A stretch of DNA of 64,000 bases, from the NCBI GenBank assembly GCA_021442155.1, contig CM038223.1:30416983-30480982 (forward strand). Reading direction: 5' to 3'. This stretch comes from Cymbidium sinense (lineage: Eukaryota; Streptophyta; Magnoliopsida; Asparagales; Orchidaceae). The number at the start of each line of letters is the position of its first letter. The stretch's first letter is position 1. The notes under the pieces were generated by a model. The model did no database searches. It was not told the DNA's origin and saw nothing but the letters and a program-made list of their open reading frames with translations. Below, piece by piece: positions 22,482 through 36,400 of this stretch. Made by a program: the position numbers and the translations under genes.

Positions 22482-25048
22482 ATTTTCATAAAAAAAAATA
22501 AAGCATTTTAGCAGAATGTTCCAAGACACCTAGGCGTTGTTGCCATCTTATGACATCTAGAAATCCAAACCACCCATGATGGTTGCCTACTTAAACAACA
22601 TAGTGCCATGGTGCAATCATAATAAGCTTTAATTTTAAAAGTAAGAAAATTACCATTCCCACCCTAGTAGTAATAACCACCTAAGGAGGGCAATGGGAAT
22701 AGTTATGGAGTGAAAAATTTCCCTGTTAGTTGAGAATCTTCTCTAAAAAGAGAAGAATTTCCCCCCTTGTCCTCTCCTTTTTTTTCTCTGACTCTCCACT
22801 ACAGCTTGGGCATTTTTCTACACTCTCTTCATTGTGTATTTTTTCTATGCTCTCCTATACTCTCTCCACTCTCTTCTCAATCAAAATGACTAAAATAAAG
22901 GAGAGATAATCATTACAAATATTGCTGCTTTTAGACCTCCACCATTAATCTTAGATCCAATGTGAGATGATAGTCCTCCCTCCATAGATTTTGGATCCGG
23001 AGCTAAGGAGAAGAACTTAATTATGTTAAAAACATTTTAGGCACACAAATCTCAAAAGCATCAAATTTGAAGAATAACCTCCCTCTATTGATCTAAAATC
23101 CTGAATAAGGGGAGAAGAGTGCTTTTGCACTAAAAACATATGAATTATAGCACTACTAAATTGTTATGTTACCAAAATTTTGAAAAATTGATGAATTTCC
23201 CCCCAAGAAATGGTGTTACTATTACATAGAACCTCGGTGATAGTACATAGTGTCAATTTTAGGCTATCATGAATTTAAACATTTATATCCCACATCTTGG
23301 CACAACAGTGCCATATTCTTAATGTCGTAGCACTATTCTCTTAAATTTTAAATAAATGAAACATGCAATCATAGCATCACAACACTATATCTAAAGTGAT
23401 GCAGTGCTACATTAGTTTTGTAATTTTTATTACTAAATAAAATAAATAAAATATTGATCTCTTTATATTTAAATTCCAAATTCTACAATTGGGGGCCTTG
23501 TAGCACTACCAATTGGGGGCCACAGTGCTAGCATCTTGGGTTAGGACCTGAAAGATCTTCAATCTTACAATGCTTTAACACTGTTAATAGAGTGCCTCAA
23601 TGCTGACCCCTCAAGTTGTTAATAAAAAATCCTCTATCTTATAACACCATGGTACTACCAATTTGGAACCATGGCACATCCCTCTTGGGTTAAATGATAA
23701 AACATTCTTAACTTATAGCACAATACACTACCTCTTAGGTGCCACATCGCTTTCTTATCAGGTAATAATCTAAATATCTCTATTTTTTAGTGCCACATTG
23801 TTACATATTTTGTGTCACAATGCTACCTTCTCAAGATAATAAATTTTATAAATAAATAATATGACACGCATCAGCCCCAGCATAATAACAATTACCTAAG
23901 TTCTATGTCTAAAGATGCTTTATGGGTTAATTTATAATAAATTTGAATCACATGGATATATACAAATTTAAAGATAATCTTCTAATTTCAATAGAAAATT
24001 ATAAAACACCTGTATGGGTCCTGGCATAATAACATTTGTCTAGTTCTACTGCCTAAGGATGCTTTGTGGATTAATATTTCTGGTTGGTCTTATGAAATGG
24101 TCCAGGTTAACAAAACCTAATTATTCCCTAATGAGGGCCATGTTGATTGTCAAATTCATCCAAAGAGGATATGCTTAAGTCGGATGAAATTCATTGTAAC
24201 TTAAAGTAAACAATCATCCACCCATCCATCATTTATTTGTCAAGGATGATAAGCAAAGAAAACCCTTGCTCAGAATGTAAAATTAAATATATATAACTAT
24301 GTTCATACTCAAATAATCTTATGCCAGTAAGGCGTGGCCAGTGTCCTTTGTCTACATTACTTTACTACCAACCAACACCACATAAAATGTAGATACAATC
24401 AAAACCTTCTGATCGGGTGGCTTCGTATCCATATAGCTACACTATATTTTGATCAAAACAATAGCCCATATGTGCCCTAATGAATTTGCTCCTTAAGCTA
24501 TGAATTATAGAATATATTTAATAGGAAAAAAGCATTATGTTAGCTAAGGTAAAACTTAAGTTTATCACCTTAGACAAATACCACCACATATCTATAAGAA
24601 TATCTTGGATGATGCAACCCATGATTGCTAACAAGGATTCTTTGATCAAGAACTAGTTCCCCTAGCTAAGTAAACTAAGGACCAAGAGAGTCTGAGATGA
24701 CAAAACCATTGGATCTTGATCAAGCATGTCATCCCCTAATATACACTTTAAGTTAAAATGATAGTCATTTATACCATAGTATGTACCAATAGACACAAAT
24801 TCATATCACATCAGATATGTTTATTTTCCAACCCTAATCGAGAGTGCTCTCTTAGTGTAGTAAGAGAAATAATTAACTATGAAGGCTTGTGTTCATAGAA
24901 AGTGGAACCTAGATCTAAATAAACTCAAACATAATGTTGGGGGAAATCTGGTTGAATATATATCAATTTGCCTCACAAAAAAGCATACTCCTACCTATCT
25001 CAATAAAGATGGTAGAGAGCATCCTCAAATGTATTTTTTTTCTGATTA
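22482..25048 (+). mobile_element. Tat-type gypsy 3' LTR, complete (LTR C)
   Basis: At 2567 bp it is close to the solo LTR without its insert (2536 bp). The start is set by alignment with LTR D and the solo LTR (TTTTCATAAA against TTTGCATCTAAA). The end is CTGATTA, the counterpart of AGCGATTA/AGCGATCA. It has the 'gagaagagtgcttttgcactaaaa' block at 23111, GCAC-type motifs at 23.2-23.85 kb, and the conserved end block from 24.57 kb. The 62-bp minisatellite of the solo LTR is absent. It is preceded by the 3' tandem repeats and not followed by a primer-binding site, so it is the 3' LTR of the element starting with LTR B. Confidence 0.8.
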
Positions 25049-25876
25049 ATCATAAAGATTAAAATAAGATACTAAATAAATAACCAAACTAATTAAATGT
25101 TTGAAATATATTATGTTGAATTTAATAAACACTTGGTTTGACATCATCATTATAACTTATTTTTTCTTTATCTGCATTTTATTAAGTAAAATATTATTCT
25201 TCTCATGTATCTTAGGAATTACTTTGACTTCAACATCACCCACTTTAGTACTAATCAAGTTTCCTTTTACGTTGACTATACACCTTGTATATCTCATCAT
25301 TTGATTTGATGATAACAAACCTTATGTAATAAGAACTAATTATTTCTTTATGAAATAAATTATTCACATTAATCATTATGAATGTCATTCTTAATTAAGA
25401 TATATAGTGATGATAGGTATATAATCTTGAAGCTACTAATTGTTTAAATTCAAGTGATGCAGAAAATTTTTCAATCAAATTTCGAAATCTAAAAGCTATT
25501 GGACTTAAACTGGTTGAGAAATTTCTACAACTTAAAATACTAAGGAAAATAAGAGCTTAATAAAGAAAATTTAATGATTTAATCATTCAAAATAATTTAT
25601 TAAAATCCCTTCATATATTTCTACATATCAAAATTTCATTATTCCTTGATTTATCCATTTTGGATAACATGAACTAGGTGCATAAGTTTAAGTATATTTT
25701 ATTATGTTTTCAAGTAAGATGAACTTATTTCATACTACATTAAACAATTTCCATACTTAAATACATTATTTATCCATTTATTTCTAGCATGAGAATAAAA
25801 TTATTCGAATTATCCTTTTCTCTCTCATATTATTCTATTTTCTATCTCATACCATCATTATTATCCAAGTTGTGCT

Positions 25877-26690
25877 TTGGCCGAATTTTCCATTTATCTT
25901 TTATTAATATATTATGATAGAATTATTCAAATTCTTTTTGTAATAATTTGCCCATTATTAAAATTTTTAAAATTCATTCATTTGAATTTTTGAATTTAAA
26001 TTGCTTTGAATTTAAATTTAATAATACATGCCATATCAAAGAAAAATTGATTCTAATCATTTATGGAATGATTTGGCCACTCTAGCATGATTTATTTTAT
26101 CTAATTGGAGTGTACTTAAATTATTTAAGTTAATTCAAAATTGATTTCAAATGAGCCATGTATTTATTCACCTTCCTATTTTAATTTTATCCTTTATGAA
26201 AATATATGGCCGACCCCCTTTCTATTTTTTTTCTTAGAAAAAAATAATTTATTTAAATTAATTCAAATATTTTCTAAATTGACCTCCGAAATTGATTCAT
26301 GATCAAATGAATATTTGGCCAAAAATCTTTCTTGATTTTTTCTTAATTTTTTATTATATTTTTTTATTGTAACTTGCTTTAATTCTTCCAAGAAATCATA
26401 GTTAATTTAATTAATATTGATTAAATCCCAATTTGGAATATTTTCTTGGCCATTTTACATGTGTTTGATTCAACCTCAAAATTATTTTGAATTAATTCCT
26501 TGTTTGATTACTTGGCTAATTTGATTTGAGTTATTCATGCTAAGTGCATTTTTCTTTCCCTCTCTTTATCTTTGGTCAAAACTCATTAATTAAATTGAGT
26601 TAGATTCAAATTATAGTCATGTGATTAATTATTTGGCCTCAAATTTCTTGCCAAAATAATGTTCCCTCTCTTTTATTCATGCTTGGCTAA
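25877..26690 (+). repeat. Degenerate ~60-65-bp repeat marked by TTGGCC
   Basis: TTGGCC or a one-base variant recurs at 25877, 26073, 26206, 26315, 26446, 26512, 26572, 26633 and 26683. The spacings are close to 60-65 bp or two to three times that. The flanks share ATTT and AAAATT words. It looks like an old minisatellite in the copia LTR. Confidence 0.45.
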
Positions 26691-26745
26691 AAATCCTTGG
26701 ATTTATTTGCATGATTTCATATAATTGATTAATTTTCTTCCCTCA

Positions 26746-26751
26746 GCTCTC

Positions 26752-26828
<77 letters not shown>
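26746..26828. repeat. (CT)n microsatellite
   Basis: An almost perfect CT/GA dinucleotide tract, uninterrupted from about 26762 to 26826, within the copia LTR. Confidence 0.97.
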
Positions 26829-26831
<3 letters not shown>

Positions 26832-28235
26832 AAAATTCAAATATCCTTATTTGAATTTATTTTGCATGTTTTATTAGTTTGAAATCAAATACTTTCCTTA
26901 TTAATTTTTCCCTCTCATTATTTGCCCCCTCTTCTCCATCAGCTTGACTGAAATTATCTTGATCCTAACTCTACTTAAAGATATGATCTTTGGACTTAAA
27001 TCCACATAACTCTCTCCACTAGGCCGACCCATTGCAATTTGATTTTGGAGACTCTTTTAGATTCTAAGTGCTAAAGCTCTCAACCATCTTCTATTCCTCT
27101 CTTTCTCTCTTAGTTGAAACCTTATTATAGGTTTTGATTGAAGCAAAGTGCAAATAGATTTCATTCTTATTTTCTTGTTCTTTGGCCGAGACTATTGCTT
27201 AAAGAATCTTTGAAGGTTTGGTGATTAAATTCATCTCTTATCTTTTCAACATCATCAACATCCAATAGGAGATGATATACATAAATTTCAAGTCTCTTTC
27301 AAGCCTTGGAAAGTTCACATCAAGTCAATTGATTTCATTTCTTAGATACAAAGGCTTGAGTAAATGTTTTTATTTCATTTCAATATTTTGAATCATTGGT
27401 TTTATTAGTTTGATTTGGATTAAAAGATTTATGTACTTTATAGTTAAAGTTTTTCTATAATCTATTTTCATTTATCTTCAAGTGATTTAAAATACTTTTT
27501 TTTTGTTTGATTGATTTGAAATAGTATATTTAAGGCTTCTTACATTTTTTGCATTTCATAGATTTCATATTCAAGATATTTGTCATTCACATTATGGTGA
27601 TTAAATATGATTTGTTTTACATTGGTAAAGATTTTTTATAATCTTTTTTTAATTCATCTTTCAAGAAACTTTCAAGTCATAGATCTCTCTGCATACACAT
27701 AAAGGACTTGAGTAAGAAAAGTGCTTTTAATTATTCTCTTAAATGTTTAAGTTCATTGGTTTGATTTGATTGAAAAGTTTTATTTTCATTTATTGTCAAA
27801 ATATTCAATTGGTCTCTTTTCATTCCTCATTGAAAAGATTTGGAAGATTTTCTCATTGGTTTGATTAAATTGATTTCACAAATAAGAAGTCAATCTTAGA
27901 TTTTTTTTGCTTGAAAGTATTTATTACATAACATATTCGAATTACACTTTCATGCAAATGATTTGATCATCCATGTGATTTGGTTTCATATAGCTCTTTA
28001 AGTTCTTTCATTTCAAGTCTTTATTTCTTTTAAAGTAAATAACTTCTTTTAAGACTTGTTCACTTCAATTAGTTCATATAACGTCTATATTATTAAACTT
28101 TAATTAAATAAGAAATATATTCACTTTGAACTCCCTTTATTATTTGTCTTAATATTATGTTAGTTGTGTTTTAAGTGCAAATACTCTTAAATTGAAGTTA
28201 GATATTTTGTATATTTTCTTTTATTTTTCTTATGA

Positions 28236-28425
28236 TTTGTTGGGGCTATACTTTCCTTTGTAAAAAAAGTATTATGTTGGACTATACTTTCCCATGTCAT
28301 AAAGTATAGTGTTGGGATGTAGTTGCCTGTGTAGGAAAGTACATGTTTGGGTTGTGGTTTCCCATATAAGATTGTACATGTTGGGGTTGTACTTACCCGA
28401 TGTAAGAGAGTATTTTAGATTAGTT
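28236..28425 (+). repeat. Hairpin minisatellite of the copia LTR (5 units)
   Basis: Units of about 35-40 bp read roughly GGGTTGTACTTTCCC...GGAAAGTACATGTT. Each can fold on itself. The clearest is ACTATACTTT (28281-28290) with AAAGTATAGT (28301-28310), a perfect 10-bp stem with a 10-base loop. Homologous arrays are at 55815-55890 and, on the minus strand, 63080-63206. Confidence 0.8.
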
Positions 28426-28439
28426 CTAGAAGTTCTAGT

Positions 28440-29076
28440 GGTAGTGTTGTGACATTAGGTGAACAAGTCATTAATAAGAGTGAGCATTTCAGATATTTAG
28501 GCTCTATTGTTCAAAATGATGGTGAAATAGATGGAGATGTTACTAGTAGAATTCAAGTTGGATGGTTGAAGTGGAGGAATGCATCTGGCTTACTATGTGA
28601 TAGAAATGTCCCACTTAAACTTAAGAAAATTTTATATGATGGTGGTAAGACCGATGACTTATGGTGCAGAATGTTGGCCAATAAAAGAGAAGCATAAGAC
28701 TAAGTTATGTGTTACAGAGATGAGGATGCTCAAGTGGATGAGTGGCTTTACTCTTAGAGATAGAATGCAAAATGAGTATATTTGGGAAAAAGTTGGAGTA
28801 GCTCCAGTGGTAGATAAGATTAGGGAGAGTCACCTTAGATGGTTTGGCCACATAAAGCGTCAGCTGCCCGATGACCCGATTAGGAGAGTAGATGCATTAT
28901 ATTTGCCTTATGTTAAGAAAGGTAGAGGTAGACCAAAAAAGACTTGGTTAAGATGTATAAAAAATGATCTTAGTATACTTGATTTAAATGAGAATTTGAC
29001 ACATAATAGGACACAATGGAGATGAGGGATTCATGTAGCTGACCTGACCTAGTGGGATTAAGGCTTGTTGTTGTTC
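28440..29076 (+). pseudogene. RTE-clade LINE, 3' tail of reverse transcriptase ORF
   Basis: A frame at 28449-28697 reads EHFRYLGSIVQNDGEIDGDV, RIQVGWLKWRNASGLLCDR and PLKLKKILYDG. After one frameshift (about 28650) it continues at 28612-29025 with VRPMTYGAECWPIK, TEMRMLKWMSG, VGVAPVVDKIRESHLRWFGHIKR and KKGRGRPKKTW. This is the well-known C-terminal region of plant RTE non-LTR retrotransposons. The 3' end, GGATTAAGGCTTGTTGTTGTT at about 29056-29075, is the usual RTE tail. The element is 5'-truncated to about 640 bp and frameshifted, but otherwise well preserved, so it is younger than the copia LTR it interrupts. I could not fix its TSD. Confidence 0.93.
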
Positions 29077-29290
29077 TGAATTCCTGGTCAGGGTGACTAG
29101 GCATGGACATAATCTAGTTTTTGAGTTTGGTCAACCACATGAAAATCCTTGTGCCTCTTCTCCCCTTACTTTTTGCATTTAGTTTGGTTTTTTGCTTTAA
29201 TATTTCATCATAAATAACCTTTTATATTTTGTAACTATCTTTTCTACAAAGCTTTAAAAACTAAGTTTTAATTTGATACTACGGTGTGAG

Positions 29291-31925
29291 ACTATGGTTA
29301 GTTTCACTTCTCATAAGTCTAATTTCTTGTATGTTGATAATGATATAAGGTTCATGCTTACTCCCAAAACTACTAGTTGTGTAAAGAATATTAAAGTTGC
29401 TAAATAGATTTTTTGTAGCAAATCATTGTACATTTTATTAGAGTCACCATTTTATAATCATTCAACTTGCTGATGTACTATACAATAAATAGTGTATGCA
29501 TGGTTCATTAAAGTAATAAAGAATAATTAGAGTACCCATCCCATGATGATTACACATTAGTTTATAAATGTAGATTAGGTGTTTATTATTTGGATAGTGA
29601 AATTACAGTGCTATAGCAAAGACTAGAGTCTGCTCCTGAATCTATGCAAAAGGCTAATAAACTAACTAAAGCAAAACATTATATGTTTGTGATCCTAATA
29701 TAATCAAACATGGGGATTGAGTTTCATCAATATTATCTTATGCACTAAAGATTTTAACAAGTAAAGAGTTAATTCTAAAGCCTAATCAAGGTGGTTGTTA
29801 CCTTACTCTTAAAAGCCTAGGATTCTTCTTCTTTTTTTCTCACATAATCTACTTACCTTTTAGTGACTAATTTAATTCAAAAAATCTTTTAAAGATTTTT
29901 TTATCTCAAAAAGGGCTACACAACTTCTTCATGCTTATCTCTAACCTATGACCTATTATTATAATATTTTATTCATGATAAGTCTATTTTTTTACCTCTT
30001 GGTTTTAAATGGACCTTCTAACCTACTAAAACATGGCTAGTTAATTTAATATGCAACAAAACATAGAACAAAATACAAAATAATTAAAATAATAACACTT
30101 TCAAAGCCAAAATGTAACACATCTAATATGGTTATACCCAATTAATTATAAAGGGAGTTTAATCCCTAAGAAGTTAAAAACAATCCATGGAAGATTCATA
30201 CATGAATATTATTATAATAAATAAAAAGAGAAAGAAAGAAAAATTGAAGTAAAGCATGTTTAGAAAGCATTCTTTGTCATCTTGGCTCCTTACCCCTCAA
30301 ATCTCCCTAATAAATTATCCAAGCACCTATAGGTAGCCTTCATAAAGTCCTCTCTTAGATTCCTCAAAGACATGAGAAAAGCTTAATAATAATAGGTGGA
30401 TAAGTCTTTGGATTTGTCTTCATTATTAGGGTACGTAAGACTACATTAAATCTCTCAAACAAATGTAAGAAATTTATAATGATATAGAATAATTCCTAGC
30501 AAGGTGCCTAAGCACTTGTTTTTTAATCTAGAAATGCTACTGGATCAGATTATTGCATCTACACACCAAGTGTCATCACCAAGTTGTTGGATTCTATATT
30601 TTGTTCCTATAGATTCATTCACGAAACTAGATTATCTAGGTTTCACTCATTAAACCTTAGATCATGACATTTTCTACTAAATCTTGTTCAAATAATTTTC
30701 TATGTGATTTTACATATGTATTATATTATGATTGTGTAGACATGTCCATATTGTTAAATATTCCTTGGCTTTCTCTAATCTATGCTCACACAAAGTACTA
30801 CGAAATGCATAATCCAAAATCACTTATAAATATAACCACATAGAGTCATTATAATCCTAAAGTTAACCATAGATAATGAAACTTTAATTTTGGCTATACT
30901 TCATGTCCAATTGATCTATTATAACAAAGGAAATCAAAACCTTTGTTTGTTGAACCATAATCTCTTTTTGAAATCACCTTGTAATCCTCCTTTTCTATAA
31001 ATATTGTGGCTACTTGGATACAATAATTTACCCTCTACCATGTAGTTACATGATCCCAATACATTCATATACCTACACTACTAATATGAAAATCAAATTT
31101 CTGTGTAAAACTATGTATTTTCAACTAAATTATGTTATTAGAGTTGCATATTAGACTGAAAATTCATCCTTAACTTTAACAAACATGCAAGACCAATGAG
31201 GTTTACAAAAAAGCTTTATTACTTCTATTATAAGAGGTATAAGTGAAAGTCTAAGATAGTGAGCTTCATGTTAAATATTGTTTGATTAAAACCTACATAT
31301 ATAAAACTTTTAGATATGATTGACAATAATTATGGAAATTCTCGAGGTTGAACTTGCAACCCAAGATTGAATGGACACCTTTGGAATGATAAAAAGACAA
31401 GGTTACCAATCTTGTTAGTGACCAAGTTCAAATGAAATTCCTTCTTTGATCACCCAAAGATTTACTTATTAAGAGATGATAGTGACAAGATTCTACCATA
31501 TACTTTCTAAAGGTTGGATCCTTCTAGGTTCATAACTCTATTGGGTGCAAAATTAGTAATAAGGATAACTTAACCTCTTTAGGAGTCTTGTTATGATCTC
31601 TAACAAATCTAATTATGATTGATTAAATTTTTTTCGAAAGGTCAAGCCCAACCTTTTTCAATATTTAAGATAATTCTATGCTTAAGTTGTTACATTCCAC
31701 ATCATTTTCTACTGAAATGAAATAAGTTAAATGAAATATTAAATATATTGGTTTAGTATAGTAATAAAAAAATTTGTTGGTCGAACACACTTTTAAAGGC
31801 TTTTGAATTGGTGATCAGGACACATCTTTTAAGGATTTTCCTACATATATAATGAAATTATAAGCTTATATAAGTTGGGAACTAGAGCATTATCACTAAG
31901 TTAATGACCACAAAGACACTTGGTC
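29291..31925. other. Unassigned AT-rich stretch
   Basis: About 2.6 kb in which I find no domain, no repeat shared with the rest of the window and no credible ORF. It may hold interior sequence of the copia element whose LTR precedes it, but neither a tRNA-Met primer-binding site nor gag/pol motifs are visible. Confidence 0.4.
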
Positions 31926-33490
31926 TTTTTTTTCATAAGGAAAATATTTAATTAATCAGTGGGACTTACAACTTACAATGTTTTCCCCTAACGAAAATTA
32001 AATTGAGCATTTCTGCTAAGATTAGGAGTTTAAGGCTAGATAGAATACTAAAAGAGATTGATACGATTTGTATAGAGGCAACAATCATGGCAAGGTGATC
32101 AGTCGGCCTATTCCCCTCTTAGTAGATGTGAGAAAGCTTAATTTCCATGAGAATGAGTAATTTTTGCATGGATGAAATTTGATAAGTCGTGCTCCAGGGA
32201 GGTTCAGTGGTTTCATTAATAATGCTAAGGAGGCAGTTGGAGTCAATTTTAATCTAAATAAGGTTATGGAATGCTTGAGCAATCTTGAGAGCAAAAAGTA
32301 AACCATCGACTTCGGTAAATAGGAAGCTTATGGAGATGCAAGGTTTGTGAATAGTACAATTTATAGAACCCTCCAAATCTCTAATGATGCGACCTAGTCC
32401 AACTATGCTAGAAAAAATAATAAAGGTGCCATCGATGTTAATTTTAAGCCAAGGAGGTTTTGGCTTAATCTGGAAAACTAGATTACTTGAATGGCAGTGT
32501 GTTTGTATAAAATATTTAGTTTCAGTAGATTCCTACTATAACTTCTTCTAATTGATAATTTGTTGGATGTGGTTAAGTATTTGTTGTACAATGGCATCGG
32601 AGGTTTTTGGTTTATTATTGTGTTTATTTTTATATGTACCAAAGTGATATGATTGGAATGAGTTTTGAATGAATCTAGAGATGCTTGAGCTTTTCTGAAC
32701 TGATCCATGAGCTAAGGAGTCCAATGAAATATCTACAATGATGCATCATATCATGAAAACCAAAGTGTGATTGAAGCTTAGTCCAAAAATTCATGGCTTT
32801 AAGACGGTAAAGGAATATATGCTCTGTAGGTTCCTCCTCATTGTAGAATTGGCATTTAGAGGCTAGGTGGGTTCCTCTTCTCTCAAGGACTTCCTTAGTG
32901 TCCATATGAACTATCCCATGGAATTAGAAGTGAAATTGGTGGTTTGCCTTGTAAATCCTGCGTATGAGTGACTTACCTCCCTACAGTGTAACTAAGGCCT
33001 TATCTTGGGCCCATAGGAGTTCCTTCACTTTCTGCTTATGCTCTAGATTCTCCAAGGCTTAAATGAATTCCTCATTATATTTCTTATTGAAGATAGATAT
33101 GGCTTGGTCTCTATCTTTCTAACCAATTCTTTAGCTTGACTTAGTTGAGTATGTAGATTGAGGAATATTTCTTTATTCCACTTCCTAAACTCTATAACAC
33201 TTAGTTTATGAAGCTATGGAGCTTGGTCTAGCTATAACTATTTTCATCAGCTTTCAAACACCTTTGGATGGCTGGAATAAAGTCTTGGTGAAGTGCCCAC
33301 ATATTATAAAACTTGAAGAATGATGTTCTAGATCACTGGGAATTTGATATATGGATAAATAAAGGTTAAGGATCTGAGGTGGACCTTGAAAGGTGGGTGA
33401 TGTGAGTGTCTTCAATTTGCAATTTCCATGGGAAATGAGAAATTGTTGATTCTTGGTCTCCATGGAAATCCATGGGGAGGCAAACACAAA
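31926..33490 (-). pseudogene. L1-type LINE ORF2, C-terminal part
   Basis: Read on the minus strand from 33480 downwards. The stretch LEFRKWNKEIFLNL...LSQAKELVRKIE (about 33190-33110) matches the linker after L1 RT, followed by KVKELLWAQDKALVTL. At 32905-32675 VLERRGTHLASKCQFYNEEEPTEHIF is a zf-RVT domain (the LqrRG..l...C.lC...Esi.Hlf pattern, with one Cys changed). At 32460-32080 KPPWLKINIDGTF, GLGRIIRDLEGS, FTEVDGLLFALKIA, IKIDSNCLL and DHLAM form the RNase H-like RVT_3 domain, with its D, E, D and D positions still visible. Several frameshifts and stops are present and the 5' part (endonuclease, RT) is missing. It lies next to the left side of AT-rich copy 2. Confidence 0.85.
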
Positions 33491-36400
33491 ACTCCTTCTA
33501 AAGCTTCATCAGGACACAACAAAGGTGAATGAATTGCCACCGCCACCGAGACTCCATGTCGGTGACGTATCTTCAAATCCAACCTCTATAGCATCTCACG
33601 TTGGTCCATTGTGAAGGTAATTTGATCCCCAAGAAGATAAAACTATATTGATTGATTGCAAATTGATCTCTAATCTATTTGCAATCAAAATCACATGATT
33701 TTGTAGCTCCGATCACCAAAAATCACCCTGATTCGATGGAAAATCCTCAGTTCTTTAATGGAAGGAGGAGATAATGCCAATTATCTGTCTCTACTATTTG
33801 GAATGGATGGCCACAATCTAGATGCACAATTGATATAATTTCTTATAGGAAACCACAGGCAAAATCATGGTTGTCTGATCTTTAATCGGATGGTCGAGAT
33901 CAATTCTGCGACCATTTTTGATGTAGGATCCACATGGATCTTGTGTAGACTAATGGCGGCACTCCATGTGGAAATGGTACCACATCATTGTACTTAAAAT
34001 GGGATTTCTCATTTTAAGTCATTAAAAATTCCCAGGAACTTCAAAAAATCATATAAAATAAAATAAAATTCCAAAAAATGCAAATAAGGGCAACATGAAC
34101 TTATCTCAATGAGTAGAATCCATTAATCCCAAAATCCTCAATTAAATTTGAGTGATTTTGGATTAATTTAAATTTAAATAAAATTAATCAAACTCAAATT
34201 AATTACAAACTATTAATATAATGAAAGTGAAACGTTAGGAAACTAAAATCAAGGTTAAAATACACCTCAAGAAATTTTTTTTATGATTTATCTCAAAGTA
34301 AATAAAAAGATAGCAAATTTCAAACTCCAAAATTCAATTTTAATGAAATAAATTAATATTAAAAAAAATAAATCATGAAAATGGATAAAATCACTTTCAA
34401 TTTCCATAATAAACTATAAGAACTTAAACACATCAATGAAATCCACAAAAACTTAATAAATCACAAAATGGCCTAATTTGATAATTAATTAAATTAATTA
34501 ACTTGAAATTAGCAAAATCATAATAAATAAACTAAAGCTTCAAAAAGTCCAAATGAACCTTCTATGGATGCATTTTACAGAGAGAAATCTAAGAAAAATA
34601 AACCATAATTATTTCATCTTAAATAGAGCTTAATTTAGGTTTTAATGAAATAATTAAAATCTTAATCATACATTAATCATGCATTTGATTAAAAAAAACT
34701 TGAGAAATATCAAATTGGCAAAGAATCCCACATGCCATAAAATATTCAAACCTAATTGACTTTTGGATTGGGAATTATTGAATTTCCAAGTCTCTAGGTT
34801 AATATAAATTAAACAATAAATTACAAAAATTATAAAATCATAAAATTCACAAAAGTAATTTGTAACACCTTCATCAACACTAGAGCACGTAAGGATAATT
34901 TTCCAATACTTTAAGCCATAGAATTTGGTTAATTATAAACTTAGGGTTTAAAGAAAATCATTAAAAATACAAAATCTAATTAAACCTTAGAGTAAATAAT
35001 TCATCAAATTCATAACCAACTTATTAAAGAAATCATAATCCGTAATCAATGCAAGCTAAGAATCAATTAATACATTTAGAAAATGTGTAAGGAAACAAAT
35101 GTTAAACCAAGAAAAAGGAAACAAATGTTACACCAATTCAATCCAAATATAAAAAATCAAACTAAAAGTAAACTTATCCAAGATGAAACACATAATTAAA
35201 TCAAAGGAAATTAAAAGAAGAATTGAATTTCTAAAGAATTAAATTTACAAACTTAATTTAAATCAAATCATCTAAATGAATCTAAAAGGTGCTAATTAAG
35301 ATACAGAAGATCTTAGTTAGATCTTTAGGATGAATCTTCATCTTAGGATGAAAGTTTCATTCTATTAGCATTTAGGATGTTGAATATTATGGGTTCCACC
35401 CCAAAGGAGAATCTATTTTATTCCCCATTCTTGAAAACCTAAACTTCTCTTAAACATAAAAATGAATTTGAAAATGAAAACAAAATCATGAATCATTAAA
35501 TCATTTGAATTAAAACCATCCAAAGATAAAAATAAACAAACTTCAAAACTCAAATTGAAACTTGAATCCGAAATAGGTCTAGCAAAGTCTTATCACATAG
35601 ACCTAGTTCCTTCACACACACTAGATCATTAGGTCATGGACCTTACAGTTAGGTTTGGTTAAAATATGATATTTTGCAGTGATGTGATGTGTGTATGTCT
35701 TTGTGGCATATTGTTTTAGACTATATGTCTAGGATTGTTAACCAATTAGATTGGATGGTAAGACATTTTTTTAGAACTAATGTTGTCTTCTATTGGGGAG
35801 TTATACTAAAAAGGACTACTTATCATAAATTAATTATAAAATTTGTATTTTCTTGTAAGTTCTAAATAATCTCTTAAGCATAGCCTAATAAGACAAGTGG
35901 GCTTGACAAGCAGCTAATGCTAAGCATGTATGCTTGTAAATTACAAGTGTTGCATATTGTTTGTATTTTCCAAACATCTATTTTATATGATTTAGAAATA
36001 TAAATTTGAGCTTAGAATTAAGTTAGGATCTATGAGGTTTAGGATCAACAGGAGTTGATCCTACTTGTAATTGGGTACCTAGGTCCCCTGAAAAGCTGAA
36101 TGGAGGTCCCTAAAGAAGATGATGATCATGGAAAGAAGACCCATAGATATAAACTTGTAGTTCTAGGCTGAGTTGTATAAGGGTAGAGCTTGGTTGCCCA
36201 TTTTCTCTTTCTTTTGGGTTTACAATGGTACCCGCCTATATTGGCCTTTCTTCAATTTAAATTTTTCTTGATTTATTTTTGGGTGTGCAATAGAATTAAC
36301 CTGCTTTTCTAAGTTTCTTTATGTGTTGTGTTTATTGCAATGAATGTGTGGATGATTAGGATCTTAGGAAAAACTAAATTTTCTACCCAATCTAAATCTA

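Larger units (their letters stand above)
25270..29290 (+). mobile_element. SIRE-like Ty1/copia LTR with nested LINE
   Basis: Landmarks shared with the LTR at 53.9-56.2 kb: TTGATGATAACAAA near the start (25300), a 'ttttcttgttc' leader, a GGTTGTACTTTCC-type hairpin minisatellite (28.24-28.42 kb), then TTCCTGG..AGGG(G)TG(G)CTAGG, and 'ggtcaaccacatgaaaatc' for the family's TTGGCCAAACCATGTAAAATC. The RTE LINE tail (28.44-29.08 kb) splits it between minisatellite and TTCCTGG. The start is approximate because no clear TG terminus or TSD could be fixed. It contains no protein-coding sequence of its own. Confidence 0.65.

Noticed and set aside
29281..29310. Possible copia primer-binding site after the LTR (TTGATACTACGG)
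   Set aside because: Match to the tRNA-Met type TGGTATCAGAGC is poor and no gag follows.
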